A DNA stretch of 64,000 bases from Microthrixaceae bacterium (GTDB lineage Bacteria > Actinomycetota > Acidimicrobiia > Acidimicrobiales > DATDAH01): NCBI GenBank assembly GCA_020637195.1, contig JACJWK010000003.1, positions 1 to 64,000 on the forward strand, in the 5' to 3' direction. Shown in pieces: positions 44,408-51,243 of the stretch. How positions within the stretch are numbered: the first letter of the stretch is position 1; every line of letters begins with the position of its first letter. The position numbers and the translations under genes were made by a program. The notes under the pieces are model-generated. The model made no database searches and was not told the origin of the DNA. It saw nothing but the letters and a program-made list of their open reading frames with translations.

Positions 44408-45301
44408 ATGGTCGCTCCGGGGTACGTGGTCCTCGCCAACGCCGACGCCGGGTCGCACGACGAGGAACGCCTCGGAGCCGCGCTGCAGCCGCTGCACGAG
44501 GCCGGCCACGAGGTGGCGGTCCACCGCACCGAGGACCGGTCCGAGGTGGACGCCGTCGTGCGCGCCCTGGACGGCCGCACGCTCGTGGTCGCCGGCGGCG
44601 ACGGCAGCCTCCACGTGGCCGTGCAGGCGCTGCACGACGCCGGCGCCCTCGGCGACACACCGGTCGGGCTGCTCCCCCTCGGCACCGGCAACGACTTCGC
44701 CCGCGCCGCGTCGATCCCCCTCGATCCGGGCGACGCCGGCCGCCTGCTCGTGGGCGCGCGGGCCCGACCGACCGACCTGGTGGTCGACGACGCCGGCGTC
44801 GTCGTCGTCAACGCCAGCCACGCGGGGATGAGCGCAGCCGCCGCCGACCGGGCCACCGACCTGAAGGGGCGACTCGGGCCCGCGGCCTACCCCGCGGCCG
44901 CGTTCCTCGAGGGCATCGGCACGGTCGGCTTCCGGGCGACGGTGCGGGCCGACGGGCAGGAGCTCGTGGGCGACGACGACCTGTTGATGGTGGGGGTCGG
45001 CAACGGGAGCTCCATCGGGGGCGGGACCCCGCTCTTCCCCGAGGCGAGCCTCGACGACGGCCGGCTCGAGGTGCTCGTGGCCCGAGCGACGGGGCCGCTG
45101 GCGCGGGTGGGCTTCGCCGCCCGCCTCCGGGCCGGCACCCACACGGAGCGGCCCGACGTCGTCGCCGCGCCGGCCACCGAGGTGGTCGTCGAGGGCGAGC
45201 CGGTCCCCCACTGCCGCGACGGCGAGGTGTCCGAGCCCGCCGCCCGCCGCACGTACCGGCTGAACGCCGGCGCCTGGTCGGTGGTGCGCCCCGCCTCCTG
45301 A
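44408..45301 (+). CDS. Diacylglycerol/lipid kinase family protein (DAGKc)
   Basis: This 297-aa protein has the DAGK catalytic signature LVVAGGDGSLHVAVQAL (GGDGS), GLLPLGTGNDFARA, and a C-terminal beta domain with LLMVGVGNGSSIGGGTPLFP and DDGRLEVLV. These match the YegS/DgkB family of cytosolic or membrane-associated lipid kinases. The precise lipid (diacylglycerol or another) cannot be told from sequence. A TAGGGG box lies 6 nt before ATG 44408. Confidence 0.9.
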   Translation: MVAPGYVVLANADAGSHDEERLGAALQPLHEAGHEVAVHRTEDRSEVDAVVRALDGRTLVVAGGDGSLHVAVQALHDAGALGDTPVGLLPLGTGNDFARAASIPLDPGDAGRLLVGARARPTDLVVDDAGVVVVNASHAGMSAAAADRATDLKGRLGPAAYPAAAFLEGIGTVGFRATVRADGQELVGDDDLLMVGVGNGSSIGGGTPLFPEASLDDGRLEVLVARATGPLARVGFAARLRAGTHTERPDVVAAPATEVVVEGEPVPHCRDGEVSEPAARRTYRLNAGAWSVVRPAS

Positions 45302-45307
45302 CCGGCG

Positions 45308-45321
45308 GCCGTCCGGACGGC
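45308..45321. terminator. Palindrome in a convergent gap
   Basis: GCCGTCC-GGACGGC is a perfect 14-bp palindrome 7 nt after the DAGK stop and about 40 nt from the convergent DUF4436 stop. It may act as a bidirectional terminator, though there is no T-tract. Confidence 0.3.
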
Positions 45322-45362
45322 GACCACTCGTCCACCCCCCCCGGCGCTCCCGGTCGCCGGCG

Positions 45363-46325
45363 TCAGCCCGCGTGGCGCGCCTCGCGCATCCACAGCCACA
45401 CGAGGCCCAGCAGCGTGAGCCCGACGACCGCCACGGCCCAGTAGAAGGCGGCGAAGTCGACCAGGCCGCCCGGCGGCGGGCTCCCGGGCAGCGACGCCCG
45501 CAGGGGCGGCAGGGCGAAGAGCACGCCGACGAGGTAGCCGAACACCCAGAGCGGCAGCTCCACGCCCCGGCGGGCGACGAGCAGGATGACGCCCAGGCCC
45601 GCCAGGGCGAGGCCCCACACGAGCACGACGAACCACAGCGCGTAGCCGACCGTCGACACGGGCCGGGCGGCCTCGAGCGCGATGCAGCCGCCGAACGGGC
45701 ACTCGCCCGGCTCCAGCGCGTCGGCGTCGAGCGCGAACGCCAGCACCGACGACGACAGCGAGTACTCGACGACGAGCGGCTCGCCCTCGGGCCCCGTGCC
45801 GTCCGCGGCGAGGACCACGAGGGCGGCGTCGTAGCGGTCGAGGGGGTACCGGTAGACCGAGCTGCCGGTGAGGGCCACCGAGTACTCGATCGCCTGGATG
45901 GGCTGGCCGGGCTCGAAGGTGTGGCTGTTCTCGCCGCCGGTGGCGTTGACCAGGATGCGGAAGCCCTCACGCACGAGGCCGCTCTCCATGCGCTCCTGGT
46001 CGAGCACGACCGGCAGGAGGCGGACCCGTGCCTCGCCGAGCACCGGGTCGACCGCGGTGATGGACAGGTCCACCCGCAGGTCGGCGCCGGCCACGGCGGT
46101 CGCGGGCACGAGCTCCTCGGACACGTTGCGCTGCGAGAGGAACACCACCGATGCGCCCACGGCGACGATCCCGACCACCGCGCCCAGGACGATGGCGACG
46201 ACCACCGGCCGCCGGATGGCGACGAGGCCCCGGCGGCGCTCCGGCGCGTCGGACGTCGCGGGGGCGGCGCTCTCGCCGCCGGGCGCGTCGGGAGCGGGCT
46301 GGTCGGTCTGGCGCGTGGGGGCCAC
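45363..46325 (-). CDS. DUF4436 family membrane protein
   Basis: This 320-aa protein has one TM near residues 40-64, an extracytoplasmic domain of about 150 residues with the DUF4436 hallmark VYRYPLDRYDAALVVLA, then three more TM segments at the C-terminus (WFVVLVWGLALAGLGVILLV and following). A pair of Cys (GECPFGGCIALE) may form a disulfide. The family is common in Actinobacteria and uncharacterised. The acidic Pro/Ala N-terminus is cytosolic. Confidence 0.85.
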   Translation of the reverse strand: MAPTRQTDQPAPDAPGGESAAPATSDAPERRRGLVAIRRPVVVAIVLGAVVGIVAVGASVVFLSQRNVSEELVPATAVAGADLRVDLSITAVDPVLGEARVRLLPVVLDQERMESGLVREGFRILVNATGGENSHTFEPGQPIQAIEYSVALTGSSVYRYPLDRYDAALVVLAADGTGPEGEPLVVEYSLSSSVLAFALDADALEPGECPFGGCIALEAARPVSTVGYALWFVVLVWGLALAGLGVILLVARRGVELPLWVFGYLVGVLFALPPLRASLPGSPPPGGLVDFAAFYWAVAVVGLTLLGLVWLWMREARHAG

Positions 46326-46449
46326 GGAGTCCTCGGTCGGTCGATCGGTCGCCGGCCGCGGCCGGCCTCACCCGCGGACCCACCCTACGGACCGGCCGGC
46401 GCGGTGCCGACCCTGCGCCCGGACAGGTCGGTCGCGACCCCGGAGGGCG

Positions 46450-46525
46450 TGGAGCCCGAGAGGGGATTCGAACCCCTGACCTGCTCATTACGAGTGAGCT
46501 GCTCTGCCGACTGAGCTACCCGGGC
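46450..46525 (-). tRNA. tRNA-Thr (anticodon CGT)
   Basis: The minus strand folds as a complete tRNA. The acceptor pair is GCCCGGG with CTCGGGC (one G-U), the D arm is in AGCTCAGTCGGCAGAGC, the anticodon stem GCTCA/TGAGC encloses loop CTCGTAA (anticodon CGT, reading ACG), and the T arm AGGGG/CCCCT encloses TTCGAAT. A genomically encoded CCA follows (46450-46452). There is no variable-arm extension. Its 5' half plus 4 nt upstream recurs at 47610 and 48705. Confidence 0.95.
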
Positions 46526-46529
46526 GGGT
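46491..46529. repeat. 39-nt tRNA-Thr-derived direct repeat, copy 1 (inside the tRNA)
   Basis: The 39-nt core (begins CGAGTGAGCTGCTCTGCC, ends CCCGGGCGGGT) covers the tRNA from just upstream of its 5' end to the anticodon. Identical copies lie at 47610-47648 and 48705-48743. The position within a tRNA suggests an attachment site. Confidence 0.9.
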
Positions 46530-46882
46530 GACTCGCCAGCGTACGACGTCGACCACGCGCTGGCACAGCGGAATGGCGCTTCGGAAGGTTCGAGGGAGTC
46601 ACATCCCGTCTGGAAGCTGACTCACCCGGTGAAGGCGGGGACGAGCTCCGCCGCAGTCGCCGGAGGCGAGCCATCTGATGGTGGCGGGGCAGCGAACGCC
46701 GCGGCGCGGCTTCCGCACGTTCGTCGTAGGCCGCGCCGCCGCGAGCGGTGCCCCGGCCCCTCCGACAGGAAATCGCCCCTCCGTGCTGTGGATGCTCTCG
46801 CCCGCAGCACCGCAACCGGTCGGACATCTCCCGATGCGGCAGTGTTTGTGCCATCCGACCAATCACCCGCCCCACACATCAA
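46530..46882. other. Gene-poor stretch between tRNA-Thr and the first toxin-antitoxin module
   Basis: About 350 bases hold no convincing gene on either strand. The open frames here lack recognisable protein features and start signals. Composition is somewhat less GC-rich than neighbouring genes, consistent with acquired DNA. Confidence 0.5.
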
Positions 46883-46902
46883 GACGTCGTGATATCGTGA
46901 TT
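46883..46902 (+). promoter_or_regulatory. Promoter/operator of the RHH antitoxin gene
   Basis: Two direct TCGTGAT units (46887-46893 and 46895-46901) spaced 8 bp apart lie immediately before ATG 46905. They overlap a TATCGT -10-like box (46893-46898) and a GATATC palindrome. RHH antitoxins typically bind such short repeats to repress their own operon. No ribosome-binding site is present, which fits a leaderless mRNA. Confidence 0.5.
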
Positions 46903-46904
46903 TC

Positions 46905-47114
46905 ATGCCGAAGCAGACGACCGTGCGCCTTCCTGACGACCTTGCCGACGAAGCCGAGGCCGTCGCCCGCGTGCAGGGGACGAGCTTGAACGCTCTCATC
47001 GTCGACTCGCTCACCAGCGAGATCGACCGCATCCGCAACGACAAGGACTTCACCTCGCGGGCACGCGAGTTGCTGAAGCGTGACGAGGAGCTGCTCGACC
47101 GACTCGCGCGGTGA
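46905..47114 (+). CDS. Ribbon-helix-helix antitoxin
   Basis: This 69-aa protein starts with the beta-strand KQTTVRLPDDLADEAEAVAR and continues with TSLNALIVDSLTSEIDRI, a CopG/Arc-type ribbon-helix-helix DNA-binding unit. A C-terminal charged helix (FTSRARELLKRDEELLDRLA) would bind the toxin. The stop overlaps the toxin start (GTGA), the usual translational coupling. The frame is intact, unlike the toxin's. Confidence 0.8.
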   Translation: MPKQTTVRLPDDLADEAEAVARVQGTSLNALIVDSLTSEIDRIRNDKDFTSRARELLKRDEELLDRLAR

Positions 47115-47528
47115 CCCGGTACCTGTCGCTGGCCGAGTACTTCTGGCTGGCCGAGCAGGTGACCGGTGGAAAGGCGGAGGTGCTGGCGAAGGCGTCGCAG
47201 GTGGACCTCGCCGATTCCGCCTTGCACGCGCCCGAGGCCGGAGTCGGTGACGACGACTTCTACCCCGACCTCATCGACAAAGGCCGCGGTGCTGACCTGC
47301 CGACTGGCTTGGAACCACCCACTGCCCGATGGCAACAAGCGCGCTGCGTGGGCGGCGCTGATCATGTTCCTCGACCTGAACGGCTACGAGTGGGAGCCCG
47401 ATCCTCCTCAGGTCGATGACGCCGAGACGGCCATGCTCGCCGTGGCCGCTGGCGATGTCGACGAAGCATGGCTCGCTTCCTGGCTGCGCGAGCGGACCCG
47501 ACAGATCGGCCAACCTCACAGCGGATGA
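47111..47528 (+). pseudogene. Doc/Fic-family (death-on-curing) toxin, frameshifted
   Basis: The N-terminal half (MTRYLSLAEYFWLAEQVTGG.., from GTG 47111) is typical of Doc-type toxins. The Fic core NHPLPDGNKRAAWAALIMFL appears only in the next frame. Removing one A from the AAA run near 47278-47280 (GACAAAGGCC) joins FYPDLIDKAAVLTCRLAWNH into one protein of about 138 aa ending at 47528. As sequenced, translation runs into an unrelated tail and stops at 47419, before the catalytic motif. It is either a recent inactivation or a base-call error in a homopolymer. Confidence 0.8.
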
Positions 47529-47667
47529 CTGTGCCCCCCACGCTCGTCTGCCCATCGCACGACCGCTGACATCGAGGGAATCCGCACAGCGCTCAGCCTC
47601 GGATTCTTGCGAGTGAGCTGCTCTGCCGACTGAGCTACCCGGGCGGGTCCGCCCACGTTGCCGGGGC
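47514..47667. repeat. 154-nt direct repeat, copy A (contains tRNA-derived core 47610-47648)
   Basis: This segment matches 48609-48762 at an exact offset of 1095 nt. Its ends (CCTCACAGCGGAT.. and ..CACGTTGCCGGGGC) and the last 75 bases are nearly identical; the middle diverges. It overlaps the last codons of the Doc gene. Together the copies bracket the MntA/HepT module. Confidence 0.85.
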
Positions 47668-47929
47668 AGCCACCGCTCACCGAAGCTCAGTCCACCTCCG
47701 GCCCGGGAGATCGCATCGCCGGACGATGTGGGCGAACAGCGAAGGCCGACTCGTCGGAGGCAACGCCCCTACGGTGGATTGCCCGGAGCGCGCGACCCCG
47801 TGAATGTGGGGGACGCGGCGACAGGGGTAGCCGCCACCGGCGTGACTGCCATGGGGAGCGGAGCGGGGGTGATCGCGATCCCTCCGGCCTCGCGGCCGAC
47901 CCGGATCGGGGTCCCGCCATGCAGGCTCG
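47668..47929. other. Gene-poor stretch before mntA
   Basis: About 260 bases after repeat copy A hold no convincing gene; the open frames lack family features. A short inverted pair of GC boxes is present but no clear terminator. The -10-like box for mntA begins at its end. Confidence 0.4.
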
Positions 47930-47935
47930 TAGGAT
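47930..47935 (+). promoter_or_regulatory. Putative -10 box of mntA
   Basis: TAGGAT ends 7 nt before ATG 47943; the same sequence could also act as a weak ribosome-binding site. Confidence 0.35.
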
Positions 47936-47942
47936 GCCGCCC

Positions 47943-48239
47943 ATGGCCGAGGTTCTCCTCCGGGCGCTGGTCGACACTCACCGCGACCAGATCAAGTCCG
48001 TGGTGACGCGGCACCGCGGGCGGTCGGTGGCCCTCTTCGGTTCGGTCGCCAGAGGTGAGGAGACTCCCGACAGCGATCTCGACTTCCTTGTCGAGTTCGA
48101 CGACGGTGCGTCGCTGTTCGACCTGGTCCGGATCGAGATGGATCTGGAGGAGCTGCTCGGACGGTCGGTCGACGTCGTGTCTGTCGGCGGACTGCTGCCC
48201 GAGGACGACGATGTTCGTAACGACGCGATCCCGCTATGA
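47943..48239 (+). CDS. mntA: MntA-type minimal nucleotidyltransferase antitoxin
   Basis: This 98-aa protein has the minimal nucleotidyltransferase motif ALFGSVARGEETPDSDLDFL (GS..R then DxD) and ELLGRSVDVVS. MntA partners of HEPN toxins polyAMPylate and silence the toxin. The stop overlaps the HepT start (ATGA). All catalytic residues look present. Confidence 0.85.
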   Translation: MAEVLLRALVDTHRDQIKSVVTRHRGRSVALFGSVARGEETPDSDLDFLVEFDDGASLFDLVRIEMDLEELLGRSVDVVSVGGLLPEDDDVRNDAIPL

Positions 48240-48577
48240 GCAGGAGCGACGGGAAGCGACTCAACGACATCCGCCGCATGTAGGTCACCGCAGGGGACCT
48301 CGTCGGACGTGGGCGGGACACCATCGAGTCGGACCCGGCGCTCTGGCTGGCCCTGGAGCGGGTGATCGAGATCGCCGGGGAGGCCGCGACGAACATCGGT
48401 GACGAAACCCGCTCGCAGTACCCCGACGTCCCGTGGCGTGAGCTCGCCGCCACCCGGGTGCTGCTCGCCCACGCCTACCACCGCGTGGATCTCGACCTGC
48501 TGTGGGACATCGCCGAGCGCGACCTCGCCGACTTGGGGCAGATGCTCGGACCCCTGAACGAAACGAACGCCGACTGA
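48236..48577 (+). pseudogene. hepT: HepT-type HEPN toxin (DUF86) with premature TAG at codon 16
   Basis: ATG 48236 overlaps the mntA stop. The frame reads MSRSDGKRLNDIRRM, then TAG, then continues in the same frame through LWLALERVIEIAGEAATNIG, YPDVPWRELAATRVLLAHAY and HRVDLDLLWDIAERDLADLG to 48577. The HEPN RNase motif RxxxxH (RVLLAH) is preserved, and the length is normal for HepT apart from the stop. Restart at GTG 48362 would give 71 aa lacking the first helices. It is probably a recently inactivated toxin, a suppressible stop, or a base error. Confidence 0.85.
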
Positions 48578-48608
48578 CGCACATCCCTCTGATCTGAGGG
48601 AGCGTCTG

Positions 48609-48762
48609 CCTCACAGCGGATCACTGTGCCCCCTACGCTCATGCGCCCACGGCTCACCTGCGGGCGTCCGGGGATTCCGCACAGCGCTCAGCCTCGGATA
48701 CTCACGAGTGAGCTGCTCTGCCGACTGAGCTACCCGGGCGGGTCCGCCCACGTTGCCGGGGC
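48609..48762. repeat. 154-nt direct repeat, copy B (contains tRNA-derived core 48705-48743)
   Basis: It matches 47514-47667 at a 1095-nt offset. It contains the third copy of the 5' half of tRNA-Thr plus the same upstream sequence (GGGTCCGCCCACGTTGCC) seen in copy A but not at the real tRNA. It may mark the original upstream side of the tRNA locus before the island arrived. Confidence 0.85.
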
Positions 48763-48812
48763 GCCGGCGGTCGACCGAAGCCGGATCCGTCGTCGGCCGG
48801 GGATCGTCGCAG

Positions 48813-48818
48813 TACGGT
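48813..48818 (+). promoter_or_regulatory. Putative -10 box of the serine-hydrolase gene
   Basis: TACGGT ends 8 nt before ATG 48827, in line with the leaderless pattern found at other genes. Confidence 0.4.
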
Positions 48819-48826
48819 CGGCCGCC

Positions 48827-50140
48827 ATGGCGGACGAGATGCAGTCGGCAGACCGGCCCCGGCGGCGCGGCCCGCACGGCCACCCCCTCCTCGTGGTCGT
48901 GGCCCTGGCGGTCGCCACCGCCGTGGCGGTCGCCGCGTGTGGCAGCGACGACGACACCGGCGGCGAGGCGGCCACCAGCACCACGGCGGCGGGGACCACC
49001 AGCGAGTCGGGCCCGGCCCTCGATGCCGCCGCGATCACCGACACGGTGGACGGGCTCGTGACCGAGCTCCAGGTCCCGGGCGCGGTCGTCCTCGTCCGCA
49101 AGGGCGACGACGAGGTCCTCGAGGCCTTCGGCACCCGATCGCTCGACGGCGACGACGTGACCGTCGACGACCACTTCCGCGTGGGGTCCAACACCAAGAC
49201 CTGGACCGGGACGGTCCTGCTCCAGCTCGTCGACGAGGGCCTCGTCGCCCTCGACGACACGATCGCCGACACCCTGCCGGACGTTCCCGGCGGCGACGAC
49301 ATCACCGTCGCGCAGCTGCTCGACATGCGCAGCGGCCTGTTCAACTACTCGGAGCTGCTCAGCTTCAACCAGGCGATGGACGACGAGCCGGGGCGGGCGT
49401 GGGAGCCCGAGGAGCTCGTGGCCATCGGGGTCGCCGAGGAGCCCTACTTCGCCCCGGGCGAGGGCTTCCACTACTCCAACACCAACACCGTGCTGGCCGG
49501 GCTCCTGATCGAGGAGCTGACGGGCAACCCGTTGGCCGACGAGTTCGAGGCGCGCATCTTCGAGCCCCTGGGGCTCGAGCGCTCGTCGCTGCCCGCCATC
49601 GACGACGCATCGCTCCCCGAGCCCTTCGCCCACGGCTACCTCTACGGCACCAACGCCGCCACGTACCAGGACCTGGCCCTGCCCGAGGACCAGCGACAGG
49701 AGGCCGAGGCCGGCACGCTGCTCCCCAACGACGTCACCGACCTCAACCCCTCGTGGGGGTGGGCGGCCGGGGCCGGCATCTCGACCGCGGGCGACCTGGC
49801 CGACTACGTCGAGGCCCTCGTCGGCGGCGGGCTGCTCTCCGACGAGCTCCAACAGGAGCGGCTCGACAGCCTCCAGTCCACCGACCCCGACAACCCGGCC
49901 GCCGCGGGCTACGGCTGGGCACTGGCGAGCTTCGGCCCGATGCTCGGCCACGACGGCTCGATGCCCGGCTACCAGTCGTTCATGGGCCACGACCCCGAGC
50001 GCGACCTCACGCTCGTCGTGTTGACCAACCTCCAGGCCTCCCCCGGCGGCGTCGAGCCCGCCAACGAGATCGCCCGCACCCTCATCGGGCTCCTCTCGGA
50101 GACGTCGGCCCCCGAGGACGACGCCACCGCGCCCGACTGA
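48827..50140 (+). CDS. Serine hydrolase lipoprotein (class C beta-lactamase/D-Ala-D-Ala carboxypeptidase-like)
   Basis: This 437-aa protein starts at ATG 48827. It has a basic N-terminus, a hydrophobic segment and lipobox AVAACG, then an Asp/Thr linker. The hydrolase domain has the catalytic SxxK (GSNTKTW, near residue 122), YSNTN (YxN) and GHDG near the C-terminus in place of KTG, typical of the beta-lactamase-related family that includes D-aminopeptidases and esterases. Substrate unknown. It lies just beyond the tRNA-repeat island. Confidence 0.88.
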   Translation: MADEMQSADRPRRRGPHGHPLLVVVALAVATAVAVAACGSDDDTGGEAATSTTAAGTTSESGPALDAAAITDTVDGLVTELQVPGAVVLVRKGDDEVLEAFGTRSLDGDDVTVDDHFRVGSNTKTWTGTVLLQLVDEGLVALDDTIADTLPDVPGGDDITVAQLLDMRSGLFNYSELLSFNQAMDDEPGRAWEPEELVAIGVAEEPYFAPGEGFHYSNTNTVLAGLLIEELTGNPLADEFEARIFEPLGLERSSLPAIDDASLPEPFAHGYLYGTNAATYQDLALPEDQRQEAEAGTLLPNDVTDLNPSWGWAAGAGISTAGDLADYVEALVGGGLLSDELQQERLDSLQSTDPDNPAAAGYGWALASFGPMLGHDGSMPGYQSFMGHDPERDLTLVVLTNLQASPGGVEPANEIARTLIGLLSETSAPEDDATAPD

Positions 50141-50157
50141 GGCCGGCGCCGCCGGCC
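50141..50157. terminator. GC hairpin between convergent genes
   Basis: GGCCGGC-GCC-GCCGGCC forms a 7-bp GC stem with a 3-nt loop immediately after the serine-hydrolase stop and 5 nt from the convergent KARI-like stop. No T-tract follows. Confidence 0.4.
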
Positions 50158-50161
50158 GCCT

Positions 50162-51139
50162 TCAGCCGTCGCGGTCGACGTCGGGGCCGAGGCGGGCGCG
50201 GAGGTCGCGCTCGAACTCGGCCATCTCCGGGCCGGCGTGCTCGGCCCGCAGGCGGGCGAGGCCGGGATGGCCGGCCCGCCGCTCCTGCTCCCACTCGTCG
50301 GCGAAGCGGCCCGACGTGATGTCGTCGAGCACCTCACCCATCGCCGCCGCGACCTCGAGGTGGTCGAAGCGCCCCCGGCGCGACAGCTGGCCGTACTGGC
50401 TCGTGGGCGAGTGGTGGTCCAGCTGGGCCACGAAGCCCTCCTCGCGCAGCATCCGGTAGTTGCGCTCGATCTCCCCCGACAGCATCAGCTCGCAGAGCAC
50501 CGCCTCGAGGGGGATGCCCTGCTCGAGCATCAGCCCCACGAACGCCCCGTTCACGAGCGTCAGCGCGGGCGACAGCACCTGCTCGACGGCGAGGTCGAGC
50601 ACGGCCTCCTGGCGGGGGGTCAGCTCGACCGCGCCCTGCCGCAGCCCACCGATGGCCGCCGCCACCGCCAGCGTGCGGGGCCAGGCCAGGCCGGTGGCGT
50701 CCACCTCCACCCCGACCGCCGAGATGAAGCCCACGCCTTCGGTGAAGCACGACCGGACCTCCGGGCCGAGCATCCTCGGGGCCACCATGGCCACGTCGCC
50801 CGCGGGCCGGAAGCCGCCGAAGGCCAGCGCGTAGCCGCTGGCCACGATCGTCAGCGCGTCCTCGGCGGGGGCGAGCCCCAGGGTCGGGATCACGTCGTCG
50901 GGCACGAGCACGCACACCACGTCGGCCCGGGACGCCCCGGCCACGTCGACGGTGGCGAAGCCCTCGTGCTCGGCCCGGGCCCGGGACTCGTCGGCGCGCA
51001 CGCACACGGTGGGGTCGAGGCCGGCGTCGCGCAGGTTCAGCGCCCACGACCGCCCCTGGTTGCCGTAGCCGACGACCGCCACCGACCGGCCGTCGAGCAC
51101 GCCGGCGTCGACCTCGTCCTCGTGGTGGATGACCGTCAC
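50162..51139 (-). CDS. Ketol-acid reductoisomerase-like protein (divergent IlvC homologue)
   Basis: This protein (325 aa from GTG 51139; an upstream in-frame start exists at 51178) opens with SVAVVGYGNQGRSWALNLRD, the NADPH-binding KARI motif, and continues ADVVCVLVPDD. The C-terminal knotted domain retains LDLAVEQ (the D..E metal pair) and HHSPTSQYG. However the GHGFN-like loop is ASGYALAFGG, and one of the four acidic metal ligands around CELMLSGE is not obvious. It stands alone without ilvB, ilvN, leu or ilvD genes. It may act on another 2-keto or acetohydroxy acid, or have lost activity. Confidence 0.75.
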   Translation of the reverse strand: MTVIHHEDEVDAGVLDGRSVAVVGYGNQGRSWALNLRDAGLDPTVCVRADESRARAEHEGFATVDVAGASRADVVCVLVPDDVIPTLGLAPAEDALTIVASGYALAFGGFRPAGDVAMVAPRMLGPEVRSCFTEGVGFISAVGVEVDATGLAWPRTLAVAAAIGGLRQGAVELTPRQEAVLDLAVEQVLSPALTLVNGAFVGLMLEQGIPLEAVLCELMLSGEIERNYRMLREEGFVAQLDHHSPTSQYGQLSRRGRFDHLEVAAAMGEVLDDITSGRFADEWEQERRAGHPGLARLRAEHAGPEMAEFERDLRARLGPDVDRDG

Positions 51140-51243
51140 GATCCCTCCCCGTGCGGTCGCGCCGGGACCGGTTCCCATCGCGTCGACTGGAGGCTACCGA
51201 CCGTCTGGGGAACAGGGCGTCCCGCCACGCGAGGTCGCCTCCG

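Noticed and set aside
46622..47365. A minus-strand gene across the RHH antitoxin and Doc region
   Set aside because: No protein features; it is antisense to the TA module and is explained by base composition.
48362..48577. An independent 71-aa gene
   Set aside because: It is the in-frame remainder of the HepT toxin after the TAG, so it is reported as part of the pseudogene.
46450..48762. A complete integrative element or prophage at tRNA-Thr
   Set aside because: No integrase, excisionase or phage genes are present; only tRNA-derived repeats and TA remnants were seen.
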